A DNA stretch of 64,000 nucleotides, taken from Euryhalocaulis sp050486445 (GTDB lineage Bacteria > Pseudomonadota > Alphaproteobacteria > Caulobacterales > Maricaulaceae). Position numbers and translations under genes: made by a program. A model generated the notes under the pieces. That model searched no databases and was not told where the DNA came from. It worked only from the letters and a program-made list of their open reading frames with translations. Shown in pieces: positions 49,035-57,996 of the stretch (positions are counted from its first letter, which is position 1; each line of letters starts with the position of its first letter). The DNA is taken from contig JBJHDH010000016.1 of NCBI GenBank assembly GCA_050486445.1, positions 1 through 64,000 of the forward strand, given 5' to 3'.

Positions 49035-51317
49035 CTACCCCGCCTCCGCGAGGTCGTAGGCGGCGATGGCGGCCAGCGTCACGATTTCCGACACCGGCGC
49101 GCCCAGCCGGCAAATCTGCACCGGCTTCTCGAAGCCGATCAGGATGGGGCCGATCACATTCGCTCCCCCCGCGGTCTTCAGCAGGCGCGTGGAGATCGAG
49201 GCCGAATGCACCGCCGGCATGACCAGCACATTGGCCTCCTCGGTCAGGCGTGAAAATGGATAGATGTCCAGATGGGCGGGATCCAGCGCCACGTCCGGCG
49301 ACATCTCGCCTTCATATTCAAAGTCCGCGCCCCGTGAATCCAGGATGGATACGGCCTCCTGCATTTTCTCGGCGCGCTCGCCCACCGGATTGCCGAAATT
49401 GGAAAACGACATGAAAGCCACATGCGGCCGCAGGCCAAGCCGGCGCGCGGCGCTGGCCGCGCCGACCGCGATGTCGGCCAGCACCTCGGCGTCCGGGAAC
49501 TCGTTCACCGAAACATCGCCGACCACCAGCGTGCGTCCCTTCGATACGCAGACGGCGATGCCGATAATGCGCCGCCCCGGCGCCGGGTCCAGCACCATCG
49601 CGACATCCTGCATCGCCACGTCGGAATGGCGCGTATATCCCGTCACCATGCCGTCCGCGACACCGCACGCGACCATGCAGGCGGAAAACACGTTGCGGTC
49701 GGTGTTCACCAGACGCTGCGCGTCGCGCCGCAGATAGCCTTTCCGTTGAAGCCGCCCATAAAGAAAGTCGACAAATTCGGCGTTGCGGTCGGAAAGCCGC
49801 GCGTTCCAGATTTCCAGCGTGTCGTCCGGCAGGCCGAGCGCACGCATATTCTCGCGGGCGATCTCATCACGCGCGACCAGCAGCGCTTTGCCAAGACCCG
49901 ACGCCTGAAACTGGAATGCGGCGCGGATCACCGCCGGCTCCTCGCCCTCGGCGAAAACGATGGTGCGCTGATTGGCCCGCGCCCCCGCATTGATGCGCTG
50001 CTGCACCGCCGCAGTCGGGTCCAGCCGCCGCGCCAGATGGCGCACATACCCGTCCTCGTCTTCCAGCGGGCGGCGCGCCACGCCGCTCTCCACCGCCGCG
50101 CGCGCGACATAAGGCGGCGCCCAGGTAATCAGGCGCGGATCGAACGGCGTCGGGATCAGATAGCGCGGCCCGTATTGCAGACGCTCGCCGCGATAGGCGG
50201 CGGCCACCTCGTCGGGCACGTCCTGCCGCGCCAGCTCGGCCAGCGCATGGGCGGCGGCCAGCTTCATTTCCTCATTGATCGTGCGCGCCCGCACATCCAG
50301 CGCGCCGCGAAAAATATAGGGAAAGCCCAGAACATTATTGACCTGGTTGGGATAGTCGGATCGTCCCGTGGCGACGATGGCGTCCGAACGCACGGCGGCT
50401 ACCGCTTCCGGTGTGATTTCCGGGACCGGATTGGCCAAGGCGAAGATAATTGGCTTCTTGGCCATGGATTTCACCATGTCCGGCGTCACCACGCCGCCGG
50501 CGGAAAGCCCGATCAGGCAATCGGCGCCGGCTACCGCCTCGTCCAGATCACGCATTTTCGTGTCGATGGCGTGCGCGGCCAGCATGGGATGCAGGTCGTT
50601 GCGGCCGCGATGCACCACCCCGCCTTTGTCCACCACGATCACGTTTTCCGGCTTCACGCCCAGGCTCTCGATCAGCGCCAGCACTGAAAGTCCCGCGGCG
50701 CCGCCGCCGACAAGACATACTTTCAGGCCGGACATGCGCCGCCCCGTGATGTCGCAGGCGTTTATGAGCGCCGCCGACACGATGATCGCCGTACCGTGCT
50801 GGTCGTCATGGAAGACCGGGATGTCGAGCGCCGCGCGCAGGCGCTTCTCGATCTCGAAACATTCCGGCGCCGCGATATCTTCCAGATTGATCCCGCCGAA
50901 CGTGTCGCCAAACCCGGCGACACACTCCACAAACTGGTCCGGGTCGCGGTAATTCACCTCGATATCGACGGAATCGATATCGGCGAACCGCTTGAACAGG
51001 ACAGATTTGCCCTCCATCACCGGCTTGGCCGCGGCCGGGCCGAGATTGCCGAGGCCCAGGATCGCCGTGCCATTGGTGACCACCGCCACCATGTTTCCCT
51101 TGGACGTGTAGTCATAGACAGCCGCCGGATCCTCAGCGATCGCCTTCACCGGCGCAGCGACGCCGGGCGAATAGGCCAGCGCCAGATCGCGCTGGGTCGC
51201 CATCGGCTTGGTCGGCGCCACGGCCAGTTTTCCGGGCGTGGGGGCGCGATGGAAATCCAGCGCCTCCTGATCGGTCAGGGGCAGAGGCGTGGAGCGGGGG
51301 CTTTCAAGATCGGGCAT
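49035..51317 (-). CDS. maeB: NADP-dependent malic enzyme with C-terminal phosphotransacetylase-like domain
   Basis: A 760-residue MaeB-type enzyme that decarboxylates malate to pyruvate with NADP+. The malic enzyme part (about 1-430) shows YSPGVAAPVKAIAEDPAAVYDYTSKGN, the metal-binding IPVFHDDQHGTAIIV, the Rossmann motif VGGGAAGLSVLALI and FALANPVPEITPE. The C-terminal part (about 440-760) is a phosphate acetyl/butyryl-transferase domain that in MaeB proteins usually has a regulatory, acetyl-CoA-sensing role (TVFAEGEE-like TIVFAEGEEPAVIRAA, MVTGYTRHSDVAMQ). It is divergent from the PQQ dehydrogenase gene with a 196-bp shared upstream region. It supplies pyruvate and NADPH, complementing the pyruvate dehydrogenase cluster further right. 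Confidence 0.95.
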   Translation of the reverse strand: MPDLESPRSTPLPLTDQEALDFHRAPTPGKLAVAPTKPMATQRDLALAYSPGVAAPVKAIAEDPAAVYDYTSKGNMVAVVTNGTAILGLGNLGPAAAKPVMEGKSVLFKRFADIDSVDIEVNYRDPDQFVECVAGFGDTFGGINLEDIAAPECFEIEKRLRAALDIPVFHDDQHGTAIIVSAALINACDITGRRMSGLKVCLVGGGAAGLSVLALIESLGVKPENVIVVDKGGVVHRGRNDLHPMLAAHAIDTKMRDLDEAVAGADCLIGLSAGGVVTPDMVKSMAKKPIIFALANPVPEITPEAVAAVRSDAIVATGRSDYPNQVNNVLGFPYIFRGALDVRARTINEEMKLAAAHALAELARQDVPDEVAAAYRGERLQYGPRYLIPTPFDPRLITWAPPYVARAAVESGVARRPLEDEDGYVRHLARRLDPTAAVQQRINAGARANQRTIVFAEGEEPAVIRAAFQFQASGLGKALLVARDEIARENMRALGLPDDTLEIWNARLSDRNAEFVDFLYGRLQRKGYLRRDAQRLVNTDRNVFSACMVACGVADGMVTGYTRHSDVAMQDVAMVLDPAPGRRIIGIAVCVSKGRTLVVGDVSVNEFPDAEVLADIAVGAASAARRLGLRPHVAFMSFSNFGNPVGERAEKMQEAVSILDSRGADFEYEGEMSPDVALDPAHLDIYPFSRLTEEANVLVMPAVHSASISTRLLKTAGGANVIGPILIGFEKPVQICRLGAPVSEIVTLAAIAAYDLAEAG

Positions 51318-51513
51318 CGGCTTTTCGGGCTGGAATCGGCGGATTCCTCTTTTATGCCGCCGCCGCGCCTACCGCCAATCGCCGGGGTGCGCCGGGATAG
51401 GGCCACCCCGGCTTCACAACCCCATTGGCAGGCGCGCCGGGCGCCCTATCCTGCGCACAACGATGCGCGGCGGGGCGGGGGCCGGCCGCGCCAGACCGTA
51501 TGGGGAGGAATCG

Positions 51514-53574
51514 ATGAAACCCACAGGGATCGTTCCGGCCGTTGCTCTGGCCGGCATTCTGGCGCTGGCCGTTCAGGGCTGCTCCGCGCCGGCGCAGGAC
51601 GCGGATTGGTCCAAACGCGGCGGCGGCGCGAACGAGACCTATTTCTCCGCGCTGGACCAGATCAATGTGGACACGGTCGGCGATCTCGCCCCCGCCTGGT
51701 ATTTTGAATACGACACCCAGCGCGGCCAGCAGGGCGAACCCATTGTCGTGGACGGCGTGATGTATGTTTCCACCGCCTGGTCCAAAGTCTATGCGCTGAA
51801 CGCCGCCACCGGCGAACAGGTCTGGAAATTCGATCCTGAGGTGCCCGGCGCATGGGGGCCGCGCGGCTGCTGCGACGTGGTGAATCGCGGCGTCGCGGTG
51901 GAAGACGGCCGGGTGTTCATCGCCACCTATGACGCCCGGCTGATCGCGCTCGACGCCGCCACCGGCGCCGTGCTGTGGCAGGCCGACACCGTCACCGACC
52001 GCGGCATGGATTACACCAGCACCGGCGCGCCGCGCGTCGCCGGGGGCGTTGTGGTGATCGGCAATGCGGGGGCGGAGCGCGGCGTGCGCGGCTATGTCAC
52101 CGCCTATCATGTGGCGACGGGCGAGCAGGCCTGGCGCTTCTTCCTGGTGCCGGGCGAGCCGGGCGTTCCCGACGGCGAGGTCTCCGACACCGTGCTGGAA
52201 GAGATGGCCCGCCCCACCTGGTTTGGCGACGCATACTGGACGCTGGGCGGCGGCGGCACGGCCTGGGACTCCATCGTCTATGACGAAGAGCTGAACCAGC
52301 TCTATATCGGCACCGGCAATGGCGGTCCGCACAGCCGCTATCTGCGCTCCGCCGGTCAGGGCGACAATCTCTTCCTCTCCGCCATCCTCGCGCTCGACCC
52401 CGCCACCGGAGACTATCTCTGGCACTATCAGCAGACGCCGGGCGATAGCTGGGACTACACCGCGACCCAGCCGATGATGCTCACCGATCTGGAAATCGGG
52501 GGCCAGACGCGGAAAGTCATCCTGCACGCGCCGAAAAACGGCTTCTTCTATGTCGTCGACCGCACAACCGGCGTTCCCGTCTCCGCCGAGCCTTACGCCG
52601 AGGACATTCGCTGGGCCACGGGCATCGACCCCGAAACATGGCGGCCCATCGAGGCGGAGGAAGCGCATTATACCGGAATCCGCTTCCTTGGCAGCCCGCA
52701 TCTGGGCGGCGCCCATAACTGGCAGCCGATGGCGTTCAGCCCGCAAACCGGCCTCGTCTATATCCCGACGGTCCGCAATTATTTCTGGTTCGGCCCGGTG
52801 GGCGGCAATCTGGAAAGCGGCGCCGGCCTCGCCAATCAGCCCGCCATCCCGGAGACCGACGCCTATCTTCTGGCGTTCGATCCGGTGGCGGGCGAAGAGG
52901 TCTGGCGCGTCGACGCCACGGGCTGGATCGACGATTCCGGCGGCGGCGGCGCGCTGGCCACGGCCGGCGGGCTGGTGTTTCAGGGCCGCGGCGACGTCAC
53001 CGGCGAAATGCTGGCCATCCATGCCGAAACCGGCGAGGTGCTGTGGCGCCACGAGACGCCCAACGCGGTGATGGCCGCGCCGGTCACCTATATGATCGGC
53101 GGCGAGCAATATATCGCCGTCACCAGCGGCGGCGGCGGCGGCGGCATGCCGATCATGGCCTCCAACAATCCGCCGCGGGAGCAGCAGCCCGGCCGCATGA
53201 TCGTGTTCAAGCTGGGCGGAACGGCCACCCTGCCCCCGGCCCCGCCGCTGGCCGGGCCTGCGACCGACCCGGACGAGGAATTCGATCCGGCGCGCATCGC
53301 CCAGGGCGCGGGCCTCTATGCGAACTGCATGATGTGCCACGGCGTCAACGGCCGGCAGAGCAATATCATCACCGATCTGCGCCGCTCGCCGCTGGTGGCC
53401 AGCGCCGAGGCGTGGCGGGCCGTGGTGCATGACGGCGCCCTGCTTGACGCGCTCGGGATGCCCAGCTTCGCCGGCCAGCTCACACCGGATCAGATCGAGT
53501 CGATCCGCCACTTCATGGGTTCGGAATCGCAGCGTCTCGCCGAAAACCAGCGCACGGGCGTGCCAGAGCGGTAA
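51514..53574 (+). CDS. PQQ-dependent quinohemoprotein dehydrogenase (predicted lipoprotein)
   Basis: A 686-residue periplasmic enzyme. I set ATG 51514 (GGGGAGGAATCG upstream), which opens a lipoprotein-like signal (LALAVQGC, cysteine 23). The eight-bladed PQQ propeller (about 30-560) has repeated tryptophan-docking motifs (ATGEQVWKFD, TGAVLWQADT, TGDYLWHYQQTPGDSWDY, AGEEVWRVDATGW). It also has the adjacent-cysteine ring GCCDVV near residue 120 and the catalytic Asp region GDSWDYTATQP. The C-terminal cytochrome c domain has CMMCHGVNG and the axial Met in LGMPSFAG. It oxidises alcohols or related substrates and passes electrons via heme c. No PQQ synthesis genes are in the window. It is divergent from maeB and is followed 34 bp later by a foreign-looking gene. 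Confidence 0.9.
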   Translation: MKPTGIVPAVALAGILALAVQGCSAPAQDADWSKRGGGANETYFSALDQINVDTVGDLAPAWYFEYDTQRGQQGEPIVVDGVMYVSTAWSKVYALNAATGEQVWKFDPEVPGAWGPRGCCDVVNRGVAVEDGRVFIATYDARLIALDAATGAVLWQADTVTDRGMDYTSTGAPRVAGGVVVIGNAGAERGVRGYVTAYHVATGEQAWRFFLVPGEPGVPDGEVSDTVLEEMARPTWFGDAYWTLGGGGTAWDSIVYDEELNQLYIGTGNGGPHSRYLRSAGQGDNLFLSAILALDPATGDYLWHYQQTPGDSWDYTATQPMMLTDLEIGGQTRKVILHAPKNGFFYVVDRTTGVPVSAEPYAEDIRWATGIDPETWRPIEAEEAHYTGIRFLGSPHLGGAHNWQPMAFSPQTGLVYIPTVRNYFWFGPVGGNLESGAGLANQPAIPETDAYLLAFDPVAGEEVWRVDATGWIDDSGGGGALATAGGLVFQGRGDVTGEMLAIHAETGEVLWRHETPNAVMAAPVTYMIGGEQYIAVTSGGGGGGMPIMASNNPPREQQPGRMIVFKLGGTATLPPAPPLAGPATDPDEEFDPARIAQGAGLYANCMMCHGVNGRQSNIITDLRRSPLVASAEAWRAVVHDGALLDALGMPSFAGQLTPDQIESIRHFMGSESQRLAENQRTGVPER

Positions 53575-53608
53575 GGCTACTTCGGCGAACCCATGTTGGA
53601 GCCGCCCC

Positions 53609-54961
53609 ATGCATCTGATTATGAATGGCGTGAATGGGCGGTATCTGCGCGACATCCTGGAGCAAGCAGAAGGCGTCACTGAACGGGTAGATGCCGCCGT
53701 TGCTTACACGACTGACGGAGATCTGCTTTTCGAGTGGTGTTGGCAGCGAAATATTCCGCTTCGCTATTGGGCCCGCTTCGATGAGTCCGTTCCGGTCAGC
53801 ATTCCTGTCCTAGAAAAATTCTTGCGGAGAAATTCCGGCCGATTTTCCTGCCGCTTTATTCGATGTTTCCACACCAAGGTCATCTGGTGGAGAGGATTCG
53901 GCGCCTACATCGGGTCGGCAAACCTGACTCAACCCGCTTGGTGGAATAATTTTGAAGCCGGAATTTTCTTGACTGAAAACGAGCTGGAAAGCTCGGAACA
54001 TGGTTCAGAGCTGGAATCCCTTTTTGAAGACATCAATCGCCGCTCGTCGCCGCTCAACGACGAGCTGTTCGCGTTGATGCAGGCTCGAAGTCAGCAAATT
54101 CAACGCCAGAAGACCCAAGACGCCGATGCGCGCCAGTTTTCTGGCACAGATTTGGTGACGCCATGGGAGGGCCTCGGCTATCAATCCCGCGCAACGGCGG
54201 AGCAGCGGAAACGAACTGAATTTATCGACGAATGGAACAGCACCCTTCAGATTATGAGAGGCATAGCCGAACTGGCTTCACGCGAGGATTACCGTCCATC
54301 TTGGGTGTATTCCGACGCACCACTCGGCGTTCAGGCAGACCAATTTCTTCACGCCCACTATTACCAAAACACGTTTGATGGCCGACGCGCGAACTACGAG
54401 ACGCATTTTGAAGAGAACAAAAGCGACCCCGACAAAGCCGCCGAAAACGCGATGCGCTGGTGGGCGGCGCTTCCAGAAGCACCCAACAGTGAGGACCGCA
54501 CGCTCAACGAGTGGGCGCCATTCCTGAGAAAATCTTTGGCGCCTGAACGGATTATGGACCTGAGCGCGGATGATTTCGTGGAGGTTCTGAGCCGGATATA
54601 TGCTGTGCGAGAATACGCTCGCCGCGTATCCAACAAAATAATCGGCCTGCCCTCCACACGTGACTATTCGATAGACGAAAAAGTCACGGCGCTGGCTCAA
54701 CATATCTATGCAAACCCGTCTCGTGGCGGCCCCACGCCATTGGAAACAATCAATTTCGTCCTTTACGGCGGCACACCCGATCATGTGGCGGATCGTCTTT
54801 GGAGTTCCCTCCGAGACCCGAGACTAACGATTGAAAATTTTGGCATAAGCGCCTTGGGTGAAATTGTCGGGTGGGCCCTGCCGGATCGCTTTCCTCCACG
54901 AAATGGTCGCACCAGTAAGGCTCTTCGATCCCTAGGCTATGACGTGAAGATTCACGTTTAG
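53609..54961 (+). CDS. PLD-like nuclease-type protein of atypical composition
   Basis: A 450-residue protein. Residues 1 to about 150 form a single phospholipase D-type half with the HxK-type motif FHTKVIWWRG and, 8 residues on, the GSANLT element; an aspartate at the classical HKD spacing is not evident. Such domains occur in restriction enzymes (BfiI-like), helicase-linked nucleases and phage-defence proteins. Residues 200-450 are helical and not recognised. GGAG precedes ATG 53609 by seven bases; an alternative in-frame ATG is at 53621. The DNA is visibly richer in A and T and uses codons that neighbours avoid, suggesting horizontal acquisition. It stands alone between the PQQ dehydrogenase and convergent lpdA. 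Nuclease function is inference. Confidence 0.72.
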   Translation: MHLIMNGVNGRYLRDILEQAEGVTERVDAAVAYTTDGDLLFEWCWQRNIPLRYWARFDESVPVSIPVLEKFLRRNSGRFSCRFIRCFHTKVIWWRGFGAYIGSANLTQPAWWNNFEAGIFLTENELESSEHGSELESLFEDINRRSSPLNDELFALMQARSQQIQRQKTQDADARQFSGTDLVTPWEGLGYQSRATAEQRKRTEFIDEWNSTLQIMRGIAELASREDYRPSWVYSDAPLGVQADQFLHAHYYQNTFDGRRANYETHFEENKSDPDKAAENAMRWWAALPEAPNSEDRTLNEWAPFLRKSLAPERIMDLSADDFVEVLSRIYAVREYARRVSNKIIGLPSTRDYSIDEKVTALAQHIYANPSRGGPTPLETINFVLYGGTPDHVADRLWSSLRDPRLTIENFGISALGEIVGWALPDRFPPRNGRTSKALRSLGYDVKIHV

Positions 54962-54994
54962 CCCGCGCTACGCGCAGGGGAGGATGAAGCAGCA

Positions 54995-56404
54995 TCAAAT
55001 GTGCATCACGCGGCCATAGGCATCGAGCACGGACTCGTGCATCGACTCGCTGATCGTCGGGTGCGGGAAGATGGCTTCCATCAGCTCCGCCTCGGTTGTC
55101 TCCAGCGTCTTGCCGATGACGAAGCCCTGGATCATCTCGGTCACTTCGGCGCCGATCATGTGCGCGCCCAGAAGCTCGCCGGTCTTCTTGTCGAACACCG
55201 TTTTGACCAGCCCTTCCGGCTCGCCGAGCGCGATGGCCTTGCCGTTGCCGATAAAGGGGAAGCGGCCGACACGCACCTCGTATCCCGCCTCCTTCGCCTT
55301 CGCCTCGGTCAGGCCCACGCTCGCCACCTGCGGCCAGCAATAGGTGCAGCCGGGAATGTTTTCCGTCTTCATCGGATGCGGTTTCAGCCCGGCGATCTTC
55401 TCGACGCAGATCACCCCCTCATGGCTCGCCTTGTGCGCCAGCCAGGGCGGACCGGCGATGTCGCCAATGGCGTAGAGGCCTGGCACATTCGTCGCGCCAT
55501 AGCCGTCAATCACCACATGACCGCGCTCGGTCTTCACGCCCAGCGTCTCCAGCCCCAGCCCCTCGATATTGCCGGTGATGCCGATGGCGACGATCAGCTT
55601 CTCGGTCTCGATGGTCTGGCTCTTGCCGTCTTTGGTCTTGACCGTGGATTTCACCCCGGCGGCGGTCTTTTGCACCTTCTCGACCTGCGCCCCGGTCAGG
55701 ATTTTCATCCCCTGCTTCTCGAACCGCTTCTGCGCGTGCTTCGAGATTTCCTCGTCCTCCACGGGCAGCACGCGGTCCATCATCTCCACCACCGTCACCT
55801 CGCTGCCCAGCGTGCGGTAGAAGCTGGCGAACTCGATGCCGATGGCGCCACTGCCGATCACCAACAGCGATTTGGGCAGAGCGTCCGGAACCAGCGCCTC
55901 GCGATAGGTCCAGATGGATTTGCCGTCCGGCTCCAGCCCCGCCTGCGGAATCGTGCGCGCGCGCGCGCCGGTGGCCAGGATCACGTTTTTGGCGGTCAGC
56001 GTGCGTTCGCCGCCCTCGCCCTTCACGATCACTTTCGGCGCCGGGCTGGCTTTTTCCAGCCGCGCCGCGCCCATCACCACCTCGATCTTGTTCTTCTTCA
56101 TCAAGCCGGCGACGCCTTTGGAGAGCTGTCCCGCCACGCCGCGCGAGCGTTTCACCACCGCGCCCATGTCAAAGCCTTTGGCGTCGACCTTCAGGCCGAA
56201 CTGCTCGGCCTCTTTCGCCAGATGAAAAATCTCGGAGGTGCGCAACAGCGCCTTGGTCGGGATACAGCCCCAGTTGAGACAGATGCCGCCCAGCGCCTCG
56301 CGCTCGACAATGGCGGTCTTGAGGCCGAGCTGGCTGGCGCGGATGGCGGCGACATAGCCGCCCGGCCCGGAGCCGATGACGATAAGGTCGAAATCCGTGG
56401 CCAT
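54995..56404 (-). CDS. lpdA: Dihydrolipoyl dehydrogenase (E3)
   Basis: A 469-residue FAD-disulfide oxidoreductase, the E3 of the pyruvate dehydrogenase complex. The FAD motif is VIGSGPGGYVAAIRASQLG, the redox disulfide is in GGICLNWGCIPTKALL, the NAD-binding motif is LLVIGSGAIGIEFASFYRTLG, and the C-terminal His-Glu pair lies near AHMIGAEVTEMIQG and FPHPTISESMHESVLDAYG. GAGAAGGAAA precedes the start. It reoxidises the lipoyl groups of E2 with NAD+. It follows pdhC by 250 bp that contain a palindromic repeat, so it may be partly uncoupled from the other PDH genes; it could also serve 2-oxoglutarate dehydrogenase. Confidence 0.96.
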   Translation of the reverse strand: MATDFDLIVIGSGPGGYVAAIRASQLGLKTAIVEREALGGICLNWGCIPTKALLRTSEIFHLAKEAEQFGLKVDAKGFDMGAVVKRSRGVAGQLSKGVAGLMKKNKIEVVMGAARLEKASPAPKVIVKGEGGERTLTAKNVILATGARARTIPQAGLEPDGKSIWTYREALVPDALPKSLLVIGSGAIGIEFASFYRTLGSEVTVVEMMDRVLPVEDEEISKHAQKRFEKQGMKILTGAQVEKVQKTAAGVKSTVKTKDGKSQTIETEKLIVAIGITGNIEGLGLETLGVKTERGHVVIDGYGATNVPGLYAIGDIAGPPWLAHKASHEGVICVEKIAGLKPHPMKTENIPGCTYCWPQVASVGLTEAKAKEAGYEVRVGRFPFIGNGKAIALGEPEGLVKTVFDKKTGELLGAHMIGAEVTEMIQGFVIGKTLETTEAELMEAIFPHPTISESMHESVLDAYGRVMHI

Positions 56405-56454
56405 GCGACTTTCCTTCTCTGAACATCCTCACATGCGCGACGAGCGCGGCGCGT

Positions 56455-56570
56455 CCCCCTTCCCCCTTGAAGGGGGAAGGGCCGGGGATGGGGGTGGTGT
56501 CTTACGCGAATGCTCGCTGGCGCCCAGCGGATCACCCCCACCCTACACCCTCCCCCCTCGAGGGGGAGGG
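56455..56570. repeat. Intergenic palindromic repeat, GC-rich family 1, copy C
   Basis: CCTTCCCCC-TTGA-AGGGGGAAGG with GCCGGGGATGGGGGTGG after it on the left, and CACCCCCACCC before CCTCCCCC-CTCG-AGGGGGAGGG on the right. It has the same inward-facing two-half design as the copies at 36370 and 48873. It lies between pdhC and lpdA on a co-directional stretch, so it may modulate relative expression of E3. Confidence 0.75.
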
Positions 56571-56653
56571 AACCCCGACAGCGCCAAACGCACTTTGTCC
56601 TTCCACAGGATAAAACCGCCTGGATGGACGGCTTCCTGGAGACACGGCACCCC

Positions 56654-57991
56654 CTAGATCAGCATCGTGCCCGGCGCTTCCACATAGTCGCGGAACACGG
56701 CAAGCCAGCGCGCGCCGGTCGCGCCGTCCACCACGCGGTGATCGCAGGTCAGCGTCACGCTCATCACATTGGCGATGACGAGCTGGCCCTTGCGCGCCAC
56801 CGGGCGTTCCTCGCCCGCGCCCACGCTCAAAATCATGCCCTGTGGCGGATTGATGATGGAGGCGAAATTCTTGATCCCGAACATGCCGAGATTGGAGAGG
56901 CTGAACGTGCCGCCCTGAAACTCTTCCGGCTTCAGCTTGCGGTCGCGCGCGCGGGCCGCGAGGTCTTTCATCTCCGCCGAGATCGCGGCCAGACCCTTCT
57001 TGTCCGCGTCGCGGACAATGGGGGTGATCAGCCCGCCCTCGATGGCCACGGCCACGGAAACATCCGCGTGGCTGTGCACCGCGATCATGCCTTCGTCGGT
57101 CCAGCTCGCATTGGCGTCCGGCACGCGGATCAGCGCCAGCCCCGCCGCCTTGATAAGCAGATCATTGACGCTGACCTTCACGCCCTCGGGCGCGCGCTCG
57201 TTGATCTGCTTGCGCATGGACAGCAGCGCGTCGATCTCTAGATCGACGGTCAGCGGGAAATGCGGAATGTCGCGGAACGACTCGGTCAGGCGCCTGGCCG
57301 CGACTTTCCGGACGCCGTCCGCCGGTTTCAGCGTGTAGCGGTCGGCCGTGATGCCGAATTTCGCCAATGGGCCACTTCCAATAACCGGGGCGCCAGTGAC
57401 CGCCATGCCCTTCTGCGCGGCGGGCCCGGGGGCGCCTTTTCCAGCCCCCTCGACGTCCGCTTTCACCACCCGGCCGCCGGGGCCAGAGCCGCGCAGCGAG
57501 GCAAGATCGACTCCCGCATCCGCCGCCAGCCGCCGCGCCAGTGGCGAGGCCTTGATCCGGTCTCCGCCAGCGCCTTTTGGAGCCTCGCCCTTCGAGACGG
57601 GCGCTTTGTCGCCCTCCTCAGGGTGAGGGGTTTGAGGACGCGAAGAACGCCCCTCATCCTGAGGAGCCGGCGAAGCCGGCGTCTCGAAGGACGAGGGGCT
57701 TTTTTTCACTTCCGCCTTCGGCGCAGCGTCGAGCGCGCTCTTGTCCTCGCCCTCTTCCAGCAGCAGCGCGATGGGCGTGTTCACTTTCACGCCCTCGGTT
57801 CCCTCCTGGATCAGAATGCGGCCGAGCACGCCTTCCTCGACGGCCTCGACCTCCATCGTCGCCTTGTCGGTCTCGATCTCGGCGATCACGTCGCCGGCCT
57901 TGATGGCGTCGCCCTCTTTCTTGAGCCATTTGGCGAGGCTGCCCTCCTCCATCGTCGGCGACAGCGCGGGCATGGTGATCTGGATGGGCAT
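56654..57991 (-). CDS. pdhC: Pyruvate dehydrogenase E2, dihydrolipoamide acetyltransferase
   Basis: A 445-residue E2 core protein. One lipoyl domain (1-80) has the lipoylated Lys43 in ETDKATMEV. A linker (about 82-145) follows, then the E3/E1-binding domain (about 147-182, ASPLARRLAADAGVDLASLRGSGPGGRVVKADVE in two parts) and the catalytic acetyltransferase domain (about 215-445) with the His-containing DHRVVDGATGARW near the C-terminus. It starts 5 bp after pdhB. The linker is unusual: residues about 98-136 are encoded by two copies of a dispersed palindromic repeat in opposite orientations, giving PSSFETPASPAPQDEG and HPEEGDKAPVSKGEA. The enzyme transfers acetyl groups from E1 to CoA in the complex. 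Confidence 0.96.
   Translation of the reverse strand: MPIQITMPALSPTMEEGSLAKWLKKEGDAIKAGDVIAEIETDKATMEVEAVEEGVLGRILIQEGTEGVKVNTPIALLLEEGEDKSALDAAPKAEVKKSPSSFETPASPAPQDEGRSSRPQTPHPEEGDKAPVSKGEAPKGAGGDRIKASPLARRLAADAGVDLASLRGSGPGGRVVKADVEGAGKGAPGPAAQKGMAVTGAPVIGSGPLAKFGITADRYTLKPADGVRKVAARRLTESFRDIPHFPLTVDLEIDALLSMRKQINERAPEGVKVSVNDLLIKAAGLALIRVPDANASWTDEGMIAVHSHADVSVAVAIEGGLITPIVRDADKKGLAAISAEMKDLAARARDRKLKPEEFQGGTFSLSNLGMFGIKNFASIINPPQGMILSVGAGEERPVARKGQLVIANVMSVTLTCDHRVVDGATGARWLAVFRDYVEAPGTMLI
57583..57628 (-). repeat. Palindromic repeat family 2 inside pdhC, inverted copy
   Basis: On the minus strand it reads CCTCACCCTGAGGAG, then GGCGACAAAGCGCCC, then GTCTCGAAGGGCGAGG. It matches the family-2 layout (left block, short inner stem, right block) seen at 57651 and 63548. 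It is read in frame as linker residues HPEEGDKAPVSKGEA. Confidence 0.75.
57651..57698 (+). repeat. Palindromic repeat family 2 inside pdhC, direct copy
   Basis: CCCTCATCCTGAGGAG, then the inner stem CCGGC-GAA-GCCGG, then CGTCTCGAAGGACGAGGGG. It is translated on its complementary strand as SSFETPASPAPQDE of the E2 linker. With the copy at 57583 it forms an inverted pair separated by 22 bases. Confidence 0.8.
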
Positions 57992-57996
57992 GGCGC

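Noticed and set aside
51352..53679. Minus-strand frame of 775 residues opposite the PQQ dehydrogenase
   Set aside because: Shadow; the plus strand encodes PQQ propeller motifs and a CxxCH heme site.
55001..56422. Plus-strand frame of 473 residues opposite lpdA (and 58249-59685 opposite pdhB)
   Set aside because: Both are His/Arg/Leu-rich shadows of unmistakable PDH genes.
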